DNA from: Scedosporium boydii
Lineage: Eukaryota > Ascomycota > Sordariomycetes > Microascales > Microascaceae
Length of the DNA: 64,000 nucleotides
Reading direction: 5' to 3'
Assembly (NCBI GenBank): GCA_002221725.1
Contig: NJFT01000127.1
Span: 50,174-114,173 of the forward strand
Shown one piece after another: positions 1 through 12,175 of the stretch (the first letter of the stretch is position 1; each line of letters opens with the position of its first letter). The notes under the pieces are model-generated. The model was not told the origin of the DNA and ran no database searches. It saw only the letters and a list, made by a program, of their open reading frames with translations. The position numbers were made by a program, and so were the translations under genes.

Positions 1-3000
1 GTTTAATATTAGTCGTAGAAGAAGTTATAAGAATAATAGAACCTGGACCCAGTTAAGAAATAAGAGAAATAAACATTATAGAAGGATGGCAGATCTGCTA
101 CCTGAAGGTACCTATTACCCTAGCTAGATAAGAGTTCTAGGCTTTAGTAGATAGTAGGGTATAAGGGAACTTTATTTCCCTAACTATTATTAACTAGTTA
201 GAACTACTATAAGTAGAAAAGTACTAGCTATATACCCTAAATATATATAATAGAATACTAGTAGACTATAAAGGTAGAGTAGTTAGTACGAAGACTATAC
301 ACCTCTATATCTATATTATAGGAAGAGTTAACTATATTTTTTTTAATATTACTAGAACTACTAAATACCCTATTATACTAGGGATCCTATAGCTACAAAC
401 AAGGAACCTATAGATTAATTAAGTAACTAATTAGCTTACTTAGAATAAGACTAAGTAAGGCCTAGAAAACAACTTAGCTACTAAGTAGTATTAACTAAAA
501 GAGTTACCCTCAAGTAAGCTAAGAGCCTTTAGAATAATAATTTACTTTAAAGTACTTACTATAAAAGATTCGAATTACTTACTAAAAGGAAGGAAGTATA
601 GGCAAGTATATATAATAAAAGCTATAATAATTTTTAAAGCTATACTACTAGTAGAAGAAACATTATAGTATATACCTAAGGAATACTAGAAGTATAATAA
701 AGTATTTACTAAAGAACTAGATACTAAACTACTAGAATATAGCTAGTAGGACTATAAGATACTATTAAAAGAAGGTACCTAACTAAAGTTTATACTTATC
801 TATAATCTTAATAAAATATAGTAACAAGTATTAAGAGACTATATAGTAAAAATACTAAAGAAGGGATATATTAGGCCCTTAATATTACTAGTAGGATACC
901 TAATCCTCTAAGTACTTAAGAAGAACAGCAAACTACAAATATATATAGACTATTAGCAATTTAACAAGATCACTATTAAAAACTAATACCCATTATTACT
1001 TATTTTAGAACTATAGGATACACTCTAAGAAGTATAGTAGTTTATAACTCTAGACTTAAGAGAAATATATAACTTAATCTATATTAAAGAAGGTAATAAG
1101 TAGAAGACTACCTTCAGGACACACCTTGGGCACTTCGAGTACTTAGTTATACCTTTTAAATTAACAAATGCCCCTATAAGTTTCTAGATAATAATCAACT
1201 ACATCCTACGAGAATACTTAGACAACTTTGTAGTAGTATACCTTGATAATATCCTTATCTTCTCAAAAATACTAGAAGAGTACAAGGAACATATATACAA
1301 AGTCCTTTAGAAGCTATAAGACATAAAACTATTAGTAGAACTAGCTAAGTGTAAATTTTACAAGTAGCAAGTAGACTTCCTCAGATATACAATCCAGCCT
1401 AGAAAGATCTAAATATAAAAATCAAAGGTTAAAGCTATTTTAAAATGGCCGGTACTAACTAATATTATAGAAGTAAGAGGATTCCTTAAATTCCTCAACT
1501 TCTATAGAAAGTTCTTAGGAGGCTATAGTACTTATATATAGGCCCTTATAGAACTAACTAAGAAGGATAAACTATTTCAATAGGGACTAGAAAAATAAAA
1601 AGCATTTTAAGAAGCTAAGTAATTAGTATATAAATGACTAGTACTCTATTAAGTAGATCCTTCAAAACCCTTTAAACTAGAGATAGACGTATTAGACTAC
1701 AGTCTAGGTGCGCAATTAGGACAACAAGACGAGAATAGTAAGCTTTACCTAGTAATATATATATTAAAGAAACTTAATAGACCTAAACTACACTATACTA
1801 TCTCTAATAAAGAACTAATAGTAATTATTAAAGTATTTAAAGAATAGAGACACTACCTTGCTGGAGCTAAGCATCTAATTATAGTATACTCTAATTATAA
1901 AAACCTTATAGGGTTTACTATAATAAAAGAACTTAATTGACGACAAACATAATAGGTAGAAGAACTGTCCAAGTATAACTTTAGGATCATATATGTTAAA
2001 GGAAAGGAAAATGGAAGAGCTGACGCCCTTAGCTAGAGACTGGACTACTTTTAGAAAGTACTTAAAGAGATAGGTACTCTCCTTTACTATAATAAAGAAG
2101 GAAACCTATAATAGTTAGCTATAGGGTATTAGATATAATAGGTTAACCTAATTATAAAGGAAATTAAAAACTACTATATAGACTTTAGACTATAAGACTA
2201 AATGTAGACCTAAGAGTAAATGTAGATAATAGTGCCCCTAAACCTAGTAGAAAGATTTATCTAAGCAATCTATAAAGTACTATATAATAGGCACCTAGGA
2301 ATTACAAAAACTATAGAAAAGGTATTAAAGGAATACTTTATTCTATACTTTAAGAAGGTAACTACTAAGGTTATAGCTAAATACCCTTAGTATAGAAAAA
2401 ATAAGAATTAGCTATATAAGCTGTATGGACAACTGCAACCTATGCTAGTACTAGAGGTACTATGGTAGAAAATCGTTATCGACTTTATTATTAAACTGCT
2501 AAAGTCGAAGGACCTAGCTACAGGGGTTAGATATAATAGTATTATAGTAGTAATTGATAGGCTAATAAAGTATACTTACTTTATACCCTATAATAAATCT
2601 ATGAAAGTATTACAATTTGTGGAACTATTTCTATAAACTATAGTAGTAAACTACAATCTACTAGAAGAAATTAACTTAGATAGAGGTAGAGTATTTATCT
2701 TCTACTTCTAGTAAAGCCTATTAGATAGAATAGGAATTAACTATAAGCTATCTACTACCTATTATTTAGAAATATAAGAGTAAGTAGAATAGATAAACTA
2801 AATACTTAAGATATACTTATAGTATTATATTAACTAGGAATAAGACAACTAGGTATTACTACTACCCCTAGCCTAGAAGGCCTATAATACTAATATATTA
2901 GAAAGTTTTAAAATATTTCTATTCTATATAAACTATAATATCGAACTTAGAATAGGATTTAAGCTAATAGGTATAAAGATATAAGTAGAATAAGCAATCC

Positions 3001-4228
3001 TTATAGTAGATAAAATAAAGGAATTATATAAATAGTTAAAAGAAGAACTATAGTTTATCTAATAAAGGATAAAGTACTATACTAATAGTAAGTAGCTTGA
3101 GGGACTAACCCTTGAGAGGGGAAGTAAGGTCTAGTTACTATAAAAGAAACTAGGAACTAAAGACCCCTAAATTAAAATAATAAAACTAAGTAATAAACTT
3201 AATTACTAAAAACTAGGACCCTTCCTAATTAAGAGGAAAGTTTTAGAAGTTAACTATAAGTTGGAACTACTAGAAGGTATAGACAACTACTTAGTATTCT
3301 ATATAGTACTACTAGAACCAGCCTATAAAAGTATATTATTAGGAAAGCTAGTCTAGCTTAAAGCTAAAGAATAAGAAATCTTTAAAATAGAAAAAATTAC
3401 TAACTTATAAAATAATAAAGAAACTATTAAGTATTTAATTAAATAGAAAAACTATAAAGAAAGCAATAATACCTAGGAACCTATTAAATATTTAATAGGG
3501 AGCCTATAACTCCTTACAGACTACTACTAGAGGAACCTAATAAAGCTAAGGGATCTAGTAGTAATAGATCTATTAGCAAGCTCTAATCAATCTCTAGCTC
3601 AGGGATAGAGGAAGTAGTGTTCTCTATAGTATCCTCCTTAGCTACCTACTCTATCCCTAACCTAATAATTTCTAGAGCTCTCTTCCTATAGAGCTCCTCC
3701 TCCCTATATAAGCAATACACCTTAAAAGAGGTAGTCTAAAAGGCTTCTAGGGCCTTCTCTACCTCCTCCTCTACCTTCTATTTTTTATACTTTAAATAGG
3801 CTTGTTCCTATTCTAGGTAATTAACTAAGGAGGTTAGTATTAGTAATAAAGAACTTAAGGAAGGATAGGACTTATAAGCTAAATCTATAATATCCCTAGT
3901 ATTATAGTTTAGATATTTAAGGTAAATATAGCTATTATACTAGGACTGCCCCTTATAAACTATATAATCCTAAGGAGTTTTTATATTAAAATAAGAAGTA
4001 TATTTAGGTATCTTAAAAGGATACTACTTAGAAAGAATGTTATCTATAGCCTAAGTAAGATGATTGTAATTGATCTAGAAAGTTATAACCTCTAAGTAGG
4101 ATTTAGAGATATAGTTAGATATAATTAGAAAAGTAAGGGAGAACTTATAAGTAAAAAGAGAAAAGAAGGAAGCTATATAAGGAACTAATAGGTCTTTAAG
4201 GATAAAGACTAAGGGAGAGGGGAAATCA

Positions 4229-4576
4229 TATTATGAGCTGGCCATGGCCACATCACATAAGCTAGGCAGTAAGCTAAGATAGTAGAATTGAAATAGCTTA
4301 GTTATAGAATCGGGCGGTATGATATCTAATAAGTTAGTTAGATAACTATCTAACTGACCAGCTAGTTAAACCAAGGATCGACTAGGTGATTAAGTAAGGA
4401 CTTGATTAACTATGATAAGGAACTAAAGATAGATAGAAGAAGTGTCTATATAAAGCTACGATGTCTCCTACTAGTCTAGTTATCTTCTAGACTCTTTAGT
4501 AGTTAATATAAGTAATATCTATACCCTATACTTATATACGCACTCTCAGCACTTATTATTATAAATACTACTCGAT
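4229..4576 (+). repeat. 5' part of the outer element's 3' LTR (348 bp)
   Basis: Aligns without gaps to 11643-11990 (offset 7414) and, apart from transitions, to 4577-4924. It stops at CTCGAT, where the inner element begins. The missing last 90 bp lie at 12086-12175, and 348+90 equals the 438-bp length of the intact LTRs. Confidence 0.92.
4572..4576. repeat. Left target-site duplication of the inner element (TCGAT)
   Basis: TCGAT immediately precedes the inner LTR. In the intact LTRs the same site reads TCGAT followed by CGCC or TGCC, so it is the original insertion target within the outer LTR. Confidence 0.85.
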
Positions 4577-5014
4577 TATTATAAGCTGGCCGCGGCCACA
4601 TCACGTGAGCCGGGCGGTGAGCTAGGACGGTAGAATTGAAATAGCTTAGTTATGGAATCGGGCGGTATGATGTCCGATGAGTTAGTCGGACGACTATCTG
4701 ACTAACTGGCTGGTCAAACTAAGGATTGACTAGGCGATTAAGTAAGGACTCGATTGACTATGATAAGGAACTGAAGACGGATGGAAGAAGTGTCTATATA
4801 AAGCTATGATGTCTCCTACTAGTCTAGTTATCTTCTAGACTCTTTAGTAGTTAATATAAGTAATATCTATACCTTATACTTATATATATACTCTTAGTAC
4901 TTATTATTATAAATATTACTCGATTGCCTTGCTTATCCCTAAATAGGCCCCTGCTATCCTAGCACCTTCCTATCCTATTAATTAGCTAAAACCTATAGTA
5001 TTAGGATTGTAATA
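4577..5014 (+). repeat. 5' LTR of the inner element (438 bp)
   Basis: Runs from TATTATAAGC to GATTGTAATA. A TATA-like TATATAAA at 4795-4802 is kept in all three LTRs; it is the likely element promoter. The downstream sequence leads to the gag start at 5065. I could not recognise a tRNA primer-binding site just after the LTR; RIP may have destroyed the usual TGG. Confidence 0.92.
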
Positions 5015-5064
5015 TATTGACTACTTCTATTTAGTAAGTAACCCTATCTAGTAGTATACTAACT

Positions 5065-8000
5065 ATGAATAATATGTTAACTGCTAAAGGAAGTACTACC
5101 TCTATAGAAGATATGAAGAAGGCCTATATAGCCCTCATTAAAGAAAAAGAATAGCTTAAGGCTGAGAAGTAGTAATTTGAAGATAAGTTGTCTATTAGTA
5201 GTAACTATATTAAGTAGCTAGAGGACTAGGTTACTTATCCCTAATATAAGATCCTAGCCCCTAAGCCCTATGATAGAAAGAAAGGAATACTCTAAGGGTT
5301 CTTAATATAGGCCTAAGCCTATCTCCTATATTATTACCTTGACTTCAATAGAGAGGAAGACTAGGTGCTTGCTATTACTATATTCCTTACTAGGGATACT
5401 CTAGCCTAGTTTAAGCCTTAAATAAGAGACTACTTAGAGAACTCCTTAAGTAGGAACTAAGATAAAGAAACCTAAAAGCTTTTTAGGAAATATAAGGACT
5501 TTAAATAAGCTTTAAAGGGTGCCTTTAGTAACCTAGATAAAGAGCAAGCTAATAAATAATAACTTGAGAACCTATAATAAAAGGGAGCTACTTCCTAGTA
5601 TACTACTAAGTTTTAATAGGTAGTATCTTATTTTGATTAGGAAGATAAGCTCCTAATAGCCTAATTTTATACTAGACTTAAGGATAAAGTTAAGGATAAA
5701 TTATATAAAATAGATTAACTAGGAGACTTGTTAGAATATATTGCTATAGTAGTATATATTAATAACTAACAATATAAATGATATATAGAGAAATAGGGAT
5801 AAGGATGATCCTATATTAAGAAAAAGACTACTTATAAGACCACTATATAGGGAACCTATGCAGGGCCTATAGAACTTAGTACTAGTACTATAAAACAAGC
5901 CCCCCTTAAAAGACTTAAAGAAAAGGTAGGGAAATGCTATAAATGTAGACATTATAGCTACTATATAAGGGAATGCTAAATAAGGTACAAGCCTAAGCTA
6001 GGATATAAATAGCTAGATAAGAAGAAATCTAGGTTCAAGCCTATACTAGAGGGAAAAACTTGACAGCTAGGAGCTAGTACTATTAACTACAAATCCTTAT
6101 TATAGACTATATACTATGATGACAACTGTGCTACCTACTAAAGTAATAAGGATAGGGCTAGCTACTACTTAAAGAAGCTATAAACGTTTAGAATGATAAA
6201 ATAGAAAGAAGTAGCTAAGATTCTAGGAATTATAGAATAAATCTAGGAGACTAAGGAAGAACTCCTAAAGAAGTTTAATACCCTTACTAGCAAGGACCTA
6301 TCTTATAAAGAATACTATAACGAGGCCTATAAATAGTACTACTAGATACCTAGATTACTATAGTAGTTTATATACTAATAAAACCTAGAGAAGTAGTACT
6401 AGGAGTAACGAATAGCCTAAACTACCTAGGAATAAGAAGAATAGTTTAAGAACCTTCTAATTAGCTACTATAATATACTTAAAGAAGAAGAAGAAAGATA
6501 AGTACTTAGAGAGATTATTGAAAACCTAAAGAAGGAAGTAATCTAGTAGATCCCTAAGATCATAAAGGAAGACCTTAACTACAAACAACTAGAGTATAAG
6601 GTAGCTTAGTACTTTAAGGATCTATAGAGCTTAACTAAACAATAGGAATACTATATAGAAGCCTTAAGATAGAAAAACTATCTATATCTATTAAATAAAG
6701 AAAAACGGAAGGATTAGGGAGTATATAAAATATAAAGGAAGACTGAGAAAACCGATATAAGAACAGAAGTAGCAACTAAGGACCTAGACACCTACTACAG
6801 TACACAGGACCTAGATGACAAAATATAGGAGCAGTAGAAGCAATCTATAAGAGAACGATGAATAAACTGAAGAGAAGTAGTTAAGGGGGAAGCCCCCTTC
6901 ACCTAGTATAGAGGCACTGGCAGAAGCTAAACACCCTATAAGAGACTTAACTAATATTATAATAGGAAGCTAGATGATATTATATTAGACCTTATCAACC
7001 TTTAGAAATAAATTGATGATCTTTACTATACTATCCTCAACGAAGCTGACCTTGATATAAGGGTCGATAATATAGAAGAAGAAGGCCTCTAAAATGATAA
7101 GAAACGACGAAAGGAAATCTAGAAACTCCAGTAACAAGTCTAGGAACTAGAAGAAGAAAAAGAGCTAAGGGAAAAGTTCTTAGGAGAACTGGAAGAGTAA
7201 GTGTGCCTCCTTAAAGGCTAAATAGACCCTGTAGGACTAGAGAACCTCTACGAAAAACTCCAGGAAGAAACAAATAAGTAACTTAAACTCGCCTAGAACC
7301 TAGTTAATTACTTATAAGAAATACTAGAATTAAATAGATAGTAATAAAAATAGCAATAAGAAATTAAGAGGCTCTAATAATAGATAGCTAGCTTGTAAAG
7401 ACTATAATACGGGAGTTCAATATTGGTCGCAGAAGAAGTTATAAGAATGATAGGACCTAGACCTAGTTAAGAAATAAGAGAAATGAATATCATAAAAGGA
7501 TAGCAGATCTACTACCTAAAGGTACCTATTACCCTAGCTAGACAAGAGTTCCAGGCTTTAGTAGACAGCGGAGCATAAGGGAACTTCATTTCCCTAACTA
7601 TTATCAACTAGTTAGAACTACTATAGGTAGAAAAGTACTAGCTATATACCCTAAACGTATATAATAGAACGCTAGTAGACTACGAAGGTAGAGTAGTTAG
7701 TATAGAGACTACGCACCTCCATATTTACATTATAGGAAGAGTCGACTACGTTTCTTTTAATATTACTGGAACCGCTAAATACCCTATTATACTAGGGATC
7801 CTATAGCTGTAAACAAGGAACCTGTAGATTAATTAGGCAACTGATCAGCTTACTTGGAATAAGACTAAGCGAGGCCTAGGAAATAACTTAGCTACTAAGT
7901 AGTATTAACTAGAAGAGTTACCCTTAAGTAAGCTAAGAGCCTTTAGAACAATAATTTACTTTAAAGTACTTACTATAAAAGATTCGAATCACCTACTAAA

Positions 8001-11000
8001 GGGAAGAAAACATAAGTAAGTATATATAACAAGAGCTATAATAATCTTCGAAGCTACACTACTAGTAGAAGAAACGCTATAGCACATACCTAAGGAATAC
8101 TAGAAGTATAGTAAAGTATTTGCCAAAGAACTAGACACTAGACTACTAGAACATAGCCAGTAGGACTACAAGATACCATTAAAAGAAGGCACTTAACCGA
8201 AGTTCATACCTATCTACAACCTCACCGAAATATAATAGCAAGTGTTAAGAAACTATATAGTAAAGATGCTAAAGAAGGGATATATCAGACCCTCGATATC
8301 GCTAGTAGGATACCTAATCCTCTAGGTACCTAAGAAGAACAGCGAGCTACAAATGTATATAGACTATTAGCAACTTAATAAAATCACTATCAAAAACCAA
8401 TACCTATTACTACTTATTTTAGAACTATAAGACACACTCCAAGAAGTGCAGTAGTTTATGACATTAGACTTAAGAGGAGTATATAACTTGATCTATATTA
8501 AGGAAGGCAATAAGTAGAAGACTACCTTTAGGATATACCTTAGGTACTTCAAGTACTTAGTTATACCTTTTAGATTAACAAATGCCCCTACAAGCTTCTA
8601 GACAATAATTAACTACATCCTACGAGAATACTTAGACTACTTTATAGTAGTATACCTTAATAATATCTTCATCTTCTTAAAAACGCTAGAAGAGTATAAG
8701 GAATATGTATACAAAGTCCTCTAGAAGCTGCAAAACGCAAAACTGTTAGTAGAACCAGCTAAGTACAAATTCTACAAGCAGCAAGTAGACTTCCTTAAAT
8801 ATACAATCCAGCCTGGAAAGATCTAAATATAGGAATTAAAGGTTAAAGCTATTTTAGAATAGCCTATACTAACTAACGTTATAGAAGTTAGAGGTTTCCT
8901 TAGATTCCTTAACTTCTATAGGAAATTCTTAGGAGGCTATAGTACTTATATATAGGCCCTCACAGAGCTTACTAAAAAGGATAAACTATTTTAATAGGGA
9001 CTAGAGGAATAGAAAGCATTCTAAGAAGCTAAGTAGTTAGTATGCGAGCAACCTATACTCTATCAAGTAGACCCTACGAAACCCTTCGAGTTAGAAACCG
9101 ATACGTTAGACTATAGACTGGGCGCGCAATTAGGACAGTGAGATGAGGATGGCAAACTTCACCTAGTAGTATTTATATTAAAGAAACTTAATAGACCTGA
9201 ATTATGCTATACTATCCCTGATAAGAAACTAATAGCTATTATCAAAGCATTTAAGGAATAGAGACACTACCTCGCTAGAGCTAAGCATCTAATTATAGTA
9301 TACTCTAATTATAAGAACCTTATAGGGTTTACTATAATAAAGGAACTTAACTAACAACAAACGCGATGGGTAGAAGAACTATCTAAGTACGATTTTAGAA
9401 TTATATATATTAAGGGAAAAGAAAACAGAAGAGCTAATGCTCTTAGCTGGAGACCAGACCACTTTCAAAAAGTACTAAAAGAAATAGGTACCCTCCTTTA
9501 TTACAATAAAGAAGGAAACCTATAATAGCTAGCTATAGGGTATTAGATATAATAGGTTAACTTAATCATAAAGGAAATTAAGAACTACTATATAGACCTT
9601 AAACTATAAGACTAAATGTAGACCTAAGAACAAACGTAGATAATAGTGCCCCTAAACCTAGTAGAAAGATTTATCTAAGCAATCTACAAAGTACTATATA
9701 ATAGGCACCTAGAAATTACGAAAACTATAGAAAAGGTACTAAAGGAGTACTCTATTTTATACTTTAAGAAGGTAACTACTAAAGTTATAGCTAAATACCC
9801 TTAGTATAGAAAAAATAAGAATTAGCTACATAAGCTATATAGACAACTGTAACCTATACTAGTACTAGAGGTACTATAGTAGAAAATCGTTATCGACTTC
9901 ATTGTCAAACTACTAAAGTCAAGAGACCTAGCTACAGGGGTTAGATATAATAGCATTATAGTAGTAATCGATAGGCTAATAAAGTATACTTACTTTATAC
10001 CCTATAATAAATCTATAAAAGTACTACAATTCGTGGAACTGTTCCTGTGAACTGTGGCAGCAAACTACAACCTACTAGAAGAGGTTAACTTAGATAGAGG
10101 TAGAGTATTTGTCTCCTACTTCTAGTAAAGCCTATTAGATAGAATAGGAATTAATTATAAATTGTCTACTACCTATTACTTAGAAATATAAGGGCAGGTA
10201 GAATAAACAAACTAAATGCTTAAGATATATCTATAGTACTATATTAACTAAGAACAAGATAACTAGGTATTACTACTACCCCTAGCCTAGAAAGCCTATA
10301 ATACTAATATATTAGAAAGCCTTAAGACATCATTATTCTACGTAAACTATAGCATTGAACCTAGGACAGGATTTAAGCTTATAGGTATAAAGATATAAGT
10401 AAAATAAGTAATCCTTATAGTAGATAAAATAAAGGAACTATATAAGTAGTTAAAAGAAGAACTATAATTTATCTAGTAAAGGATAAAGTACTATACTAAT
10501 AGCAAGTAGCTTAAGGGACTAACTCTTAAAAGGGGAAGTAAGGTCTAGTTACTATAAAAGAAACTAGGAACTAGGGACCCCTAAATTAAAATAATAAGAC
10601 TAAGTGATAAACTTGATTACTAAAAACTAGGACCCTTCCTAGTTAAGAGGAAAGTTTTAGAAGTTAACTACAAGTTAGAACTACTAGAAGGTATAGATAA
10701 CTACCTGGTGTTCTATATAGTACTACTGGAACCAGCCTATAAAAGTATACTATTAGGAAAATCAGTCTAGCTTAAAGCTAAAGAATAAGAAATCTTCGAG
10801 GTAGAAAGGATTACTAACTTACAAAACAATAAAGGAACCATCAAGTATTTAATTAAATAGAAGAACTATAAAGAAAGCGACAACACCTAGGAACCTATTG
10901 AACATTTGACAGGGAGCCTACAACTCCTTGCAGACTACTACTAGAGGAACCTAATAAAGCTGAGGGATCTAGTAGTGATAGATCTATTAGTAAGCTCCAA

Positions 11001-11004
11001 TTAA
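5065..11004 (+). pseudogene. Degenerate single-frame Gag-Pol polyprotein
   Basis: Starting at ATG 5065, one reading frame carries every retroelement domain. Stops are frequent, almost all TAG or TAA at places where Gln fits, with a few TGA (for example near 9139 and 10048). Gag (about 5065-5930) is followed by a CCHC knuckle at 5935-5976 whose His is now Tyr (CAC to TAC). A Gln/Glu/Lys-rich coiled-coil-like stretch follows (about 6000-7400). The protease motif L-V-D-S-G-A is near 7558. Reverse transcriptase has Y-L-N-N at 8653. RNase H has an E-T-D motif near 9090. Integrase catalytic Asp codons lie near 9892 and 9970. The chromodomain-like end covers about 10830-10935. No frame change is needed between Gag and Pol, as in Tf1-type elements. 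The exact C-terminus is uncertain. Confidence 0.85.
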
Positions 11005-11638
11005 TCTCTAGCTCAGGGATAGAGGAAGCAGTATTCTCTGTAGCATCCTCCTCAGCTACCTACTCTATCCCTAACCTGACAATTTCTAGGGCTCTCCTCC
11101 TATAGAGCTCCTCCTTCCTATACAGGCGATAAACCTTGGAAGAGGTGGCCTGAAAGGCTTCTAGGGCCTTCTCTACCTCCTCCTCCACCTTCTGTTTTTT
11201 ACACTCTAAATAGGCTTATTCCCATTCTAGGCAATCAACTAAGGAGGTTAGTACTAGCAATGAAGAACCTAAGGAAGGATAGGACTTATAGGCTGAATCT
11301 ATAACGCCCTCAGCATTATAGTTTAGATATTTAAAGTAAATATAGCTATTATACTAAGACTACCCCTTACAAACTATGTAGTCCTAAGGAGTTTTCGTGT
11401 TAAAATAAGAAGTATATTTAGATATCTTAAAAGGATACTGCTTGGAAAGAATGTTATCTACAGCCTAAGTAAGATGATTATAATTGATCTGAAAAGTTAT
11501 AACCCCTAAGCGGGATTTGGAGATATAGTTAGGTATAATTAGAAAAGTAAGGGAGAACTTATAAGCAAAAAGAGAAAAGAAGGAAGCTATATGAGGAACT
11601 AATAGGTCTTTAGGGACAAAGACCAAGGGAGAGGGGAA
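10895..11638 (-). pseudogene. Degenerate antisense frame between pol and the 3' LTR of the inner element
   Basis: On the minus strand, 247 codons run without frameshift from just inside the LTR boundary to a TAG at 10895-10897. They are broken by only six internal stops (five TAG, one TAA), each explicable as a RIP-mutated Gln codon, and no TGA. The C-terminal half is charged and helix-like, with a Glu/Lys stretch (K-K-Q-K-V-E-E-E-V-E-K) and an Arg-rich segment. The same frame lies at 3481-4224 in the outer copy. I recognise no family. Its start is unclear: no good ATG is visible and an in-frame TGA lies in the LTR. It may encode an accessory protein, or be a chance open stretch in AT-rich DNA. 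Confidence 0.5.
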
Positions 11639-11639
11639 A
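11625..11639 (+). other. Polypurine tract of the inner element
   Basis: The purine-only run AAGGGAGAGGGGAAA ends three bases before the 3' LTR, where plus-strand priming is expected in LTR retrotransposons. The same run is at 4211-4225 in the outer copy, before its LTR at 4229. Confidence 0.7.
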
Positions 11640-11642
11640 TTA

Positions 11643-12080
11643 TATCATGAGCTGGCTGTGGCTACATTATATAAGCTGGGTAGTAAGCTAGGACAGCAGA
11701 ATTGAAATAGCTTAGTCATGGAATCGGGCGGCATGATGTCCGACAAGTTAGTCGGATGACTATCTGACTGACTGGCTGGTTGAACTAAGGATCGACTGGG
11801 CAATCGAGCAAGGACTCAATTGACTACGATAAGGAACTGAAGACGGATGGAAGAAGTGTCTATATAAAGCTACGATGTCTCCTACTAGTCTAGTTATCTT
11901 CTAGACTCTTTAGTAGTCAATGTAAGTAACATCTATACCCTATACTTGTATACGTACTCTTAGTACTTATCATTGTAAATACTGCTCGATCGCCTCGCTT
12001 ATCCTTAAACAGGCCCCTGCTATCCTAGCACCTTCCTATCCTATTGATTAGCCGAAACCTGTAGTGTTAGGATTGTAATA
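11643..12080 (+). repeat. 3' LTR of the inner element (438 bp)
   Basis: Same length as the 5' LTR, and the differences I saw are transitions. It runs from TATCATGAGC to GATTGTAATA, with the TATA-like box at 11861-11868. It is less AT-shifted than the outer LTR. Confidence 0.92.
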
Positions 12081-12085
12081 TTGAT
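12081..12085. repeat. Right target-site duplication of the inner element (TTGAT)
   Basis: TTGAT follows the inner 3' LTR and is followed by TGCCTTGC, the natural continuation of the outer LTR. It differs from TCGAT by a single C to T change, as expected from RIP. Confidence 0.85.
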
Positions 12086-12175
12086 TGCCTTGCTTATCTC
12101 TAAATAGGCCCCTGCTATCCCAGCACCTTCCTATCCTATTGATTAGCCGAAACCTGTAGTGTTAGGATTATAATA
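12086..12175 (+). repeat. 3' remainder of the outer element's LTR (90 bp)
   Basis: Matches the last 90 bp of both intact LTRs (4925-5014 and 11991-12080), from TGCCTTGC to GATTATAATA. It directly follows the right target duplication, so it completes the LTR split by the inner insertion. Read without that model it looks like a tandem repeat of the LTR end. Confidence 0.92.

Larger units (their letters stand above)
1..4576 (+). mobile_element. Outer Ty3/gypsy chromovirus copy, 5'-truncated by the window edge and RIP-mutated
   Basis: This is the older of two copies of one LTR retrotransposon. The window opens inside its pol region, so its 5' LTR, gag and the start of pol are not visible. Position x here matches position x+7414 in the inner copy; I saw no indel up to its LTR at 4229. 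Recognisable pieces are the reverse transcriptase YxDD-type site (Y-L-D-N at about 1239), RNase H (about 1660-2000), integrase (about 2240-2950) and a chromodomain-like end (about 3420-3500). The frame is full of TAG and TAA stops, and differences from the inner copy are C/T and G/A, as RIP produces. It is not functional. Its 3' LTR is interrupted at 4576 by the inner element and resumes at 12086-12175. Confidence 0.9.
4577..12080 (+). mobile_element. Complete inner Ty3/gypsy chromovirus, 7504 bp, RIP-inactivated
   Basis: This is a full-length element with two 438-bp LTRs (4577-5014 and 11643-12080). The LTR ends read TATTA/TATCA at the left and TAATA at the right. They are explained as TGTTA...TAACA inverted ends after RIP (TG to TA, CA to TA). 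The element is flanked by a 5-bp target duplication, TCGAT at 4572-4576 and TTGAT at 12081-12085 (one C to T change). Order inside: LTR, Gag with a CCHC knuckle, a long coiled-coil-like region, aspartic protease, reverse transcriptase, RNase H, integrase, chromodomain, an antisense frame, polypurine tract, LTR. That order is the Ty3/gypsy chromovirus order. Many in-frame stops make it dead. It sits inside the 3' LTR of another copy of the same family. Confidence 0.93.

Noticed and set aside
5731..5952. Minus-strand hydrophobic frame of 73 codons
   Set aside because: Lies opposite gag in RIP-mutated DNA; the hydrophobic look comes from A/T-rich codons.
11991..12175. Apparent tandem duplication of about 90 bp at the end of the LTR
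   Set aside because: Explained fully as the inner LTR end followed by the remainder of the outer LTR after the target duplication.
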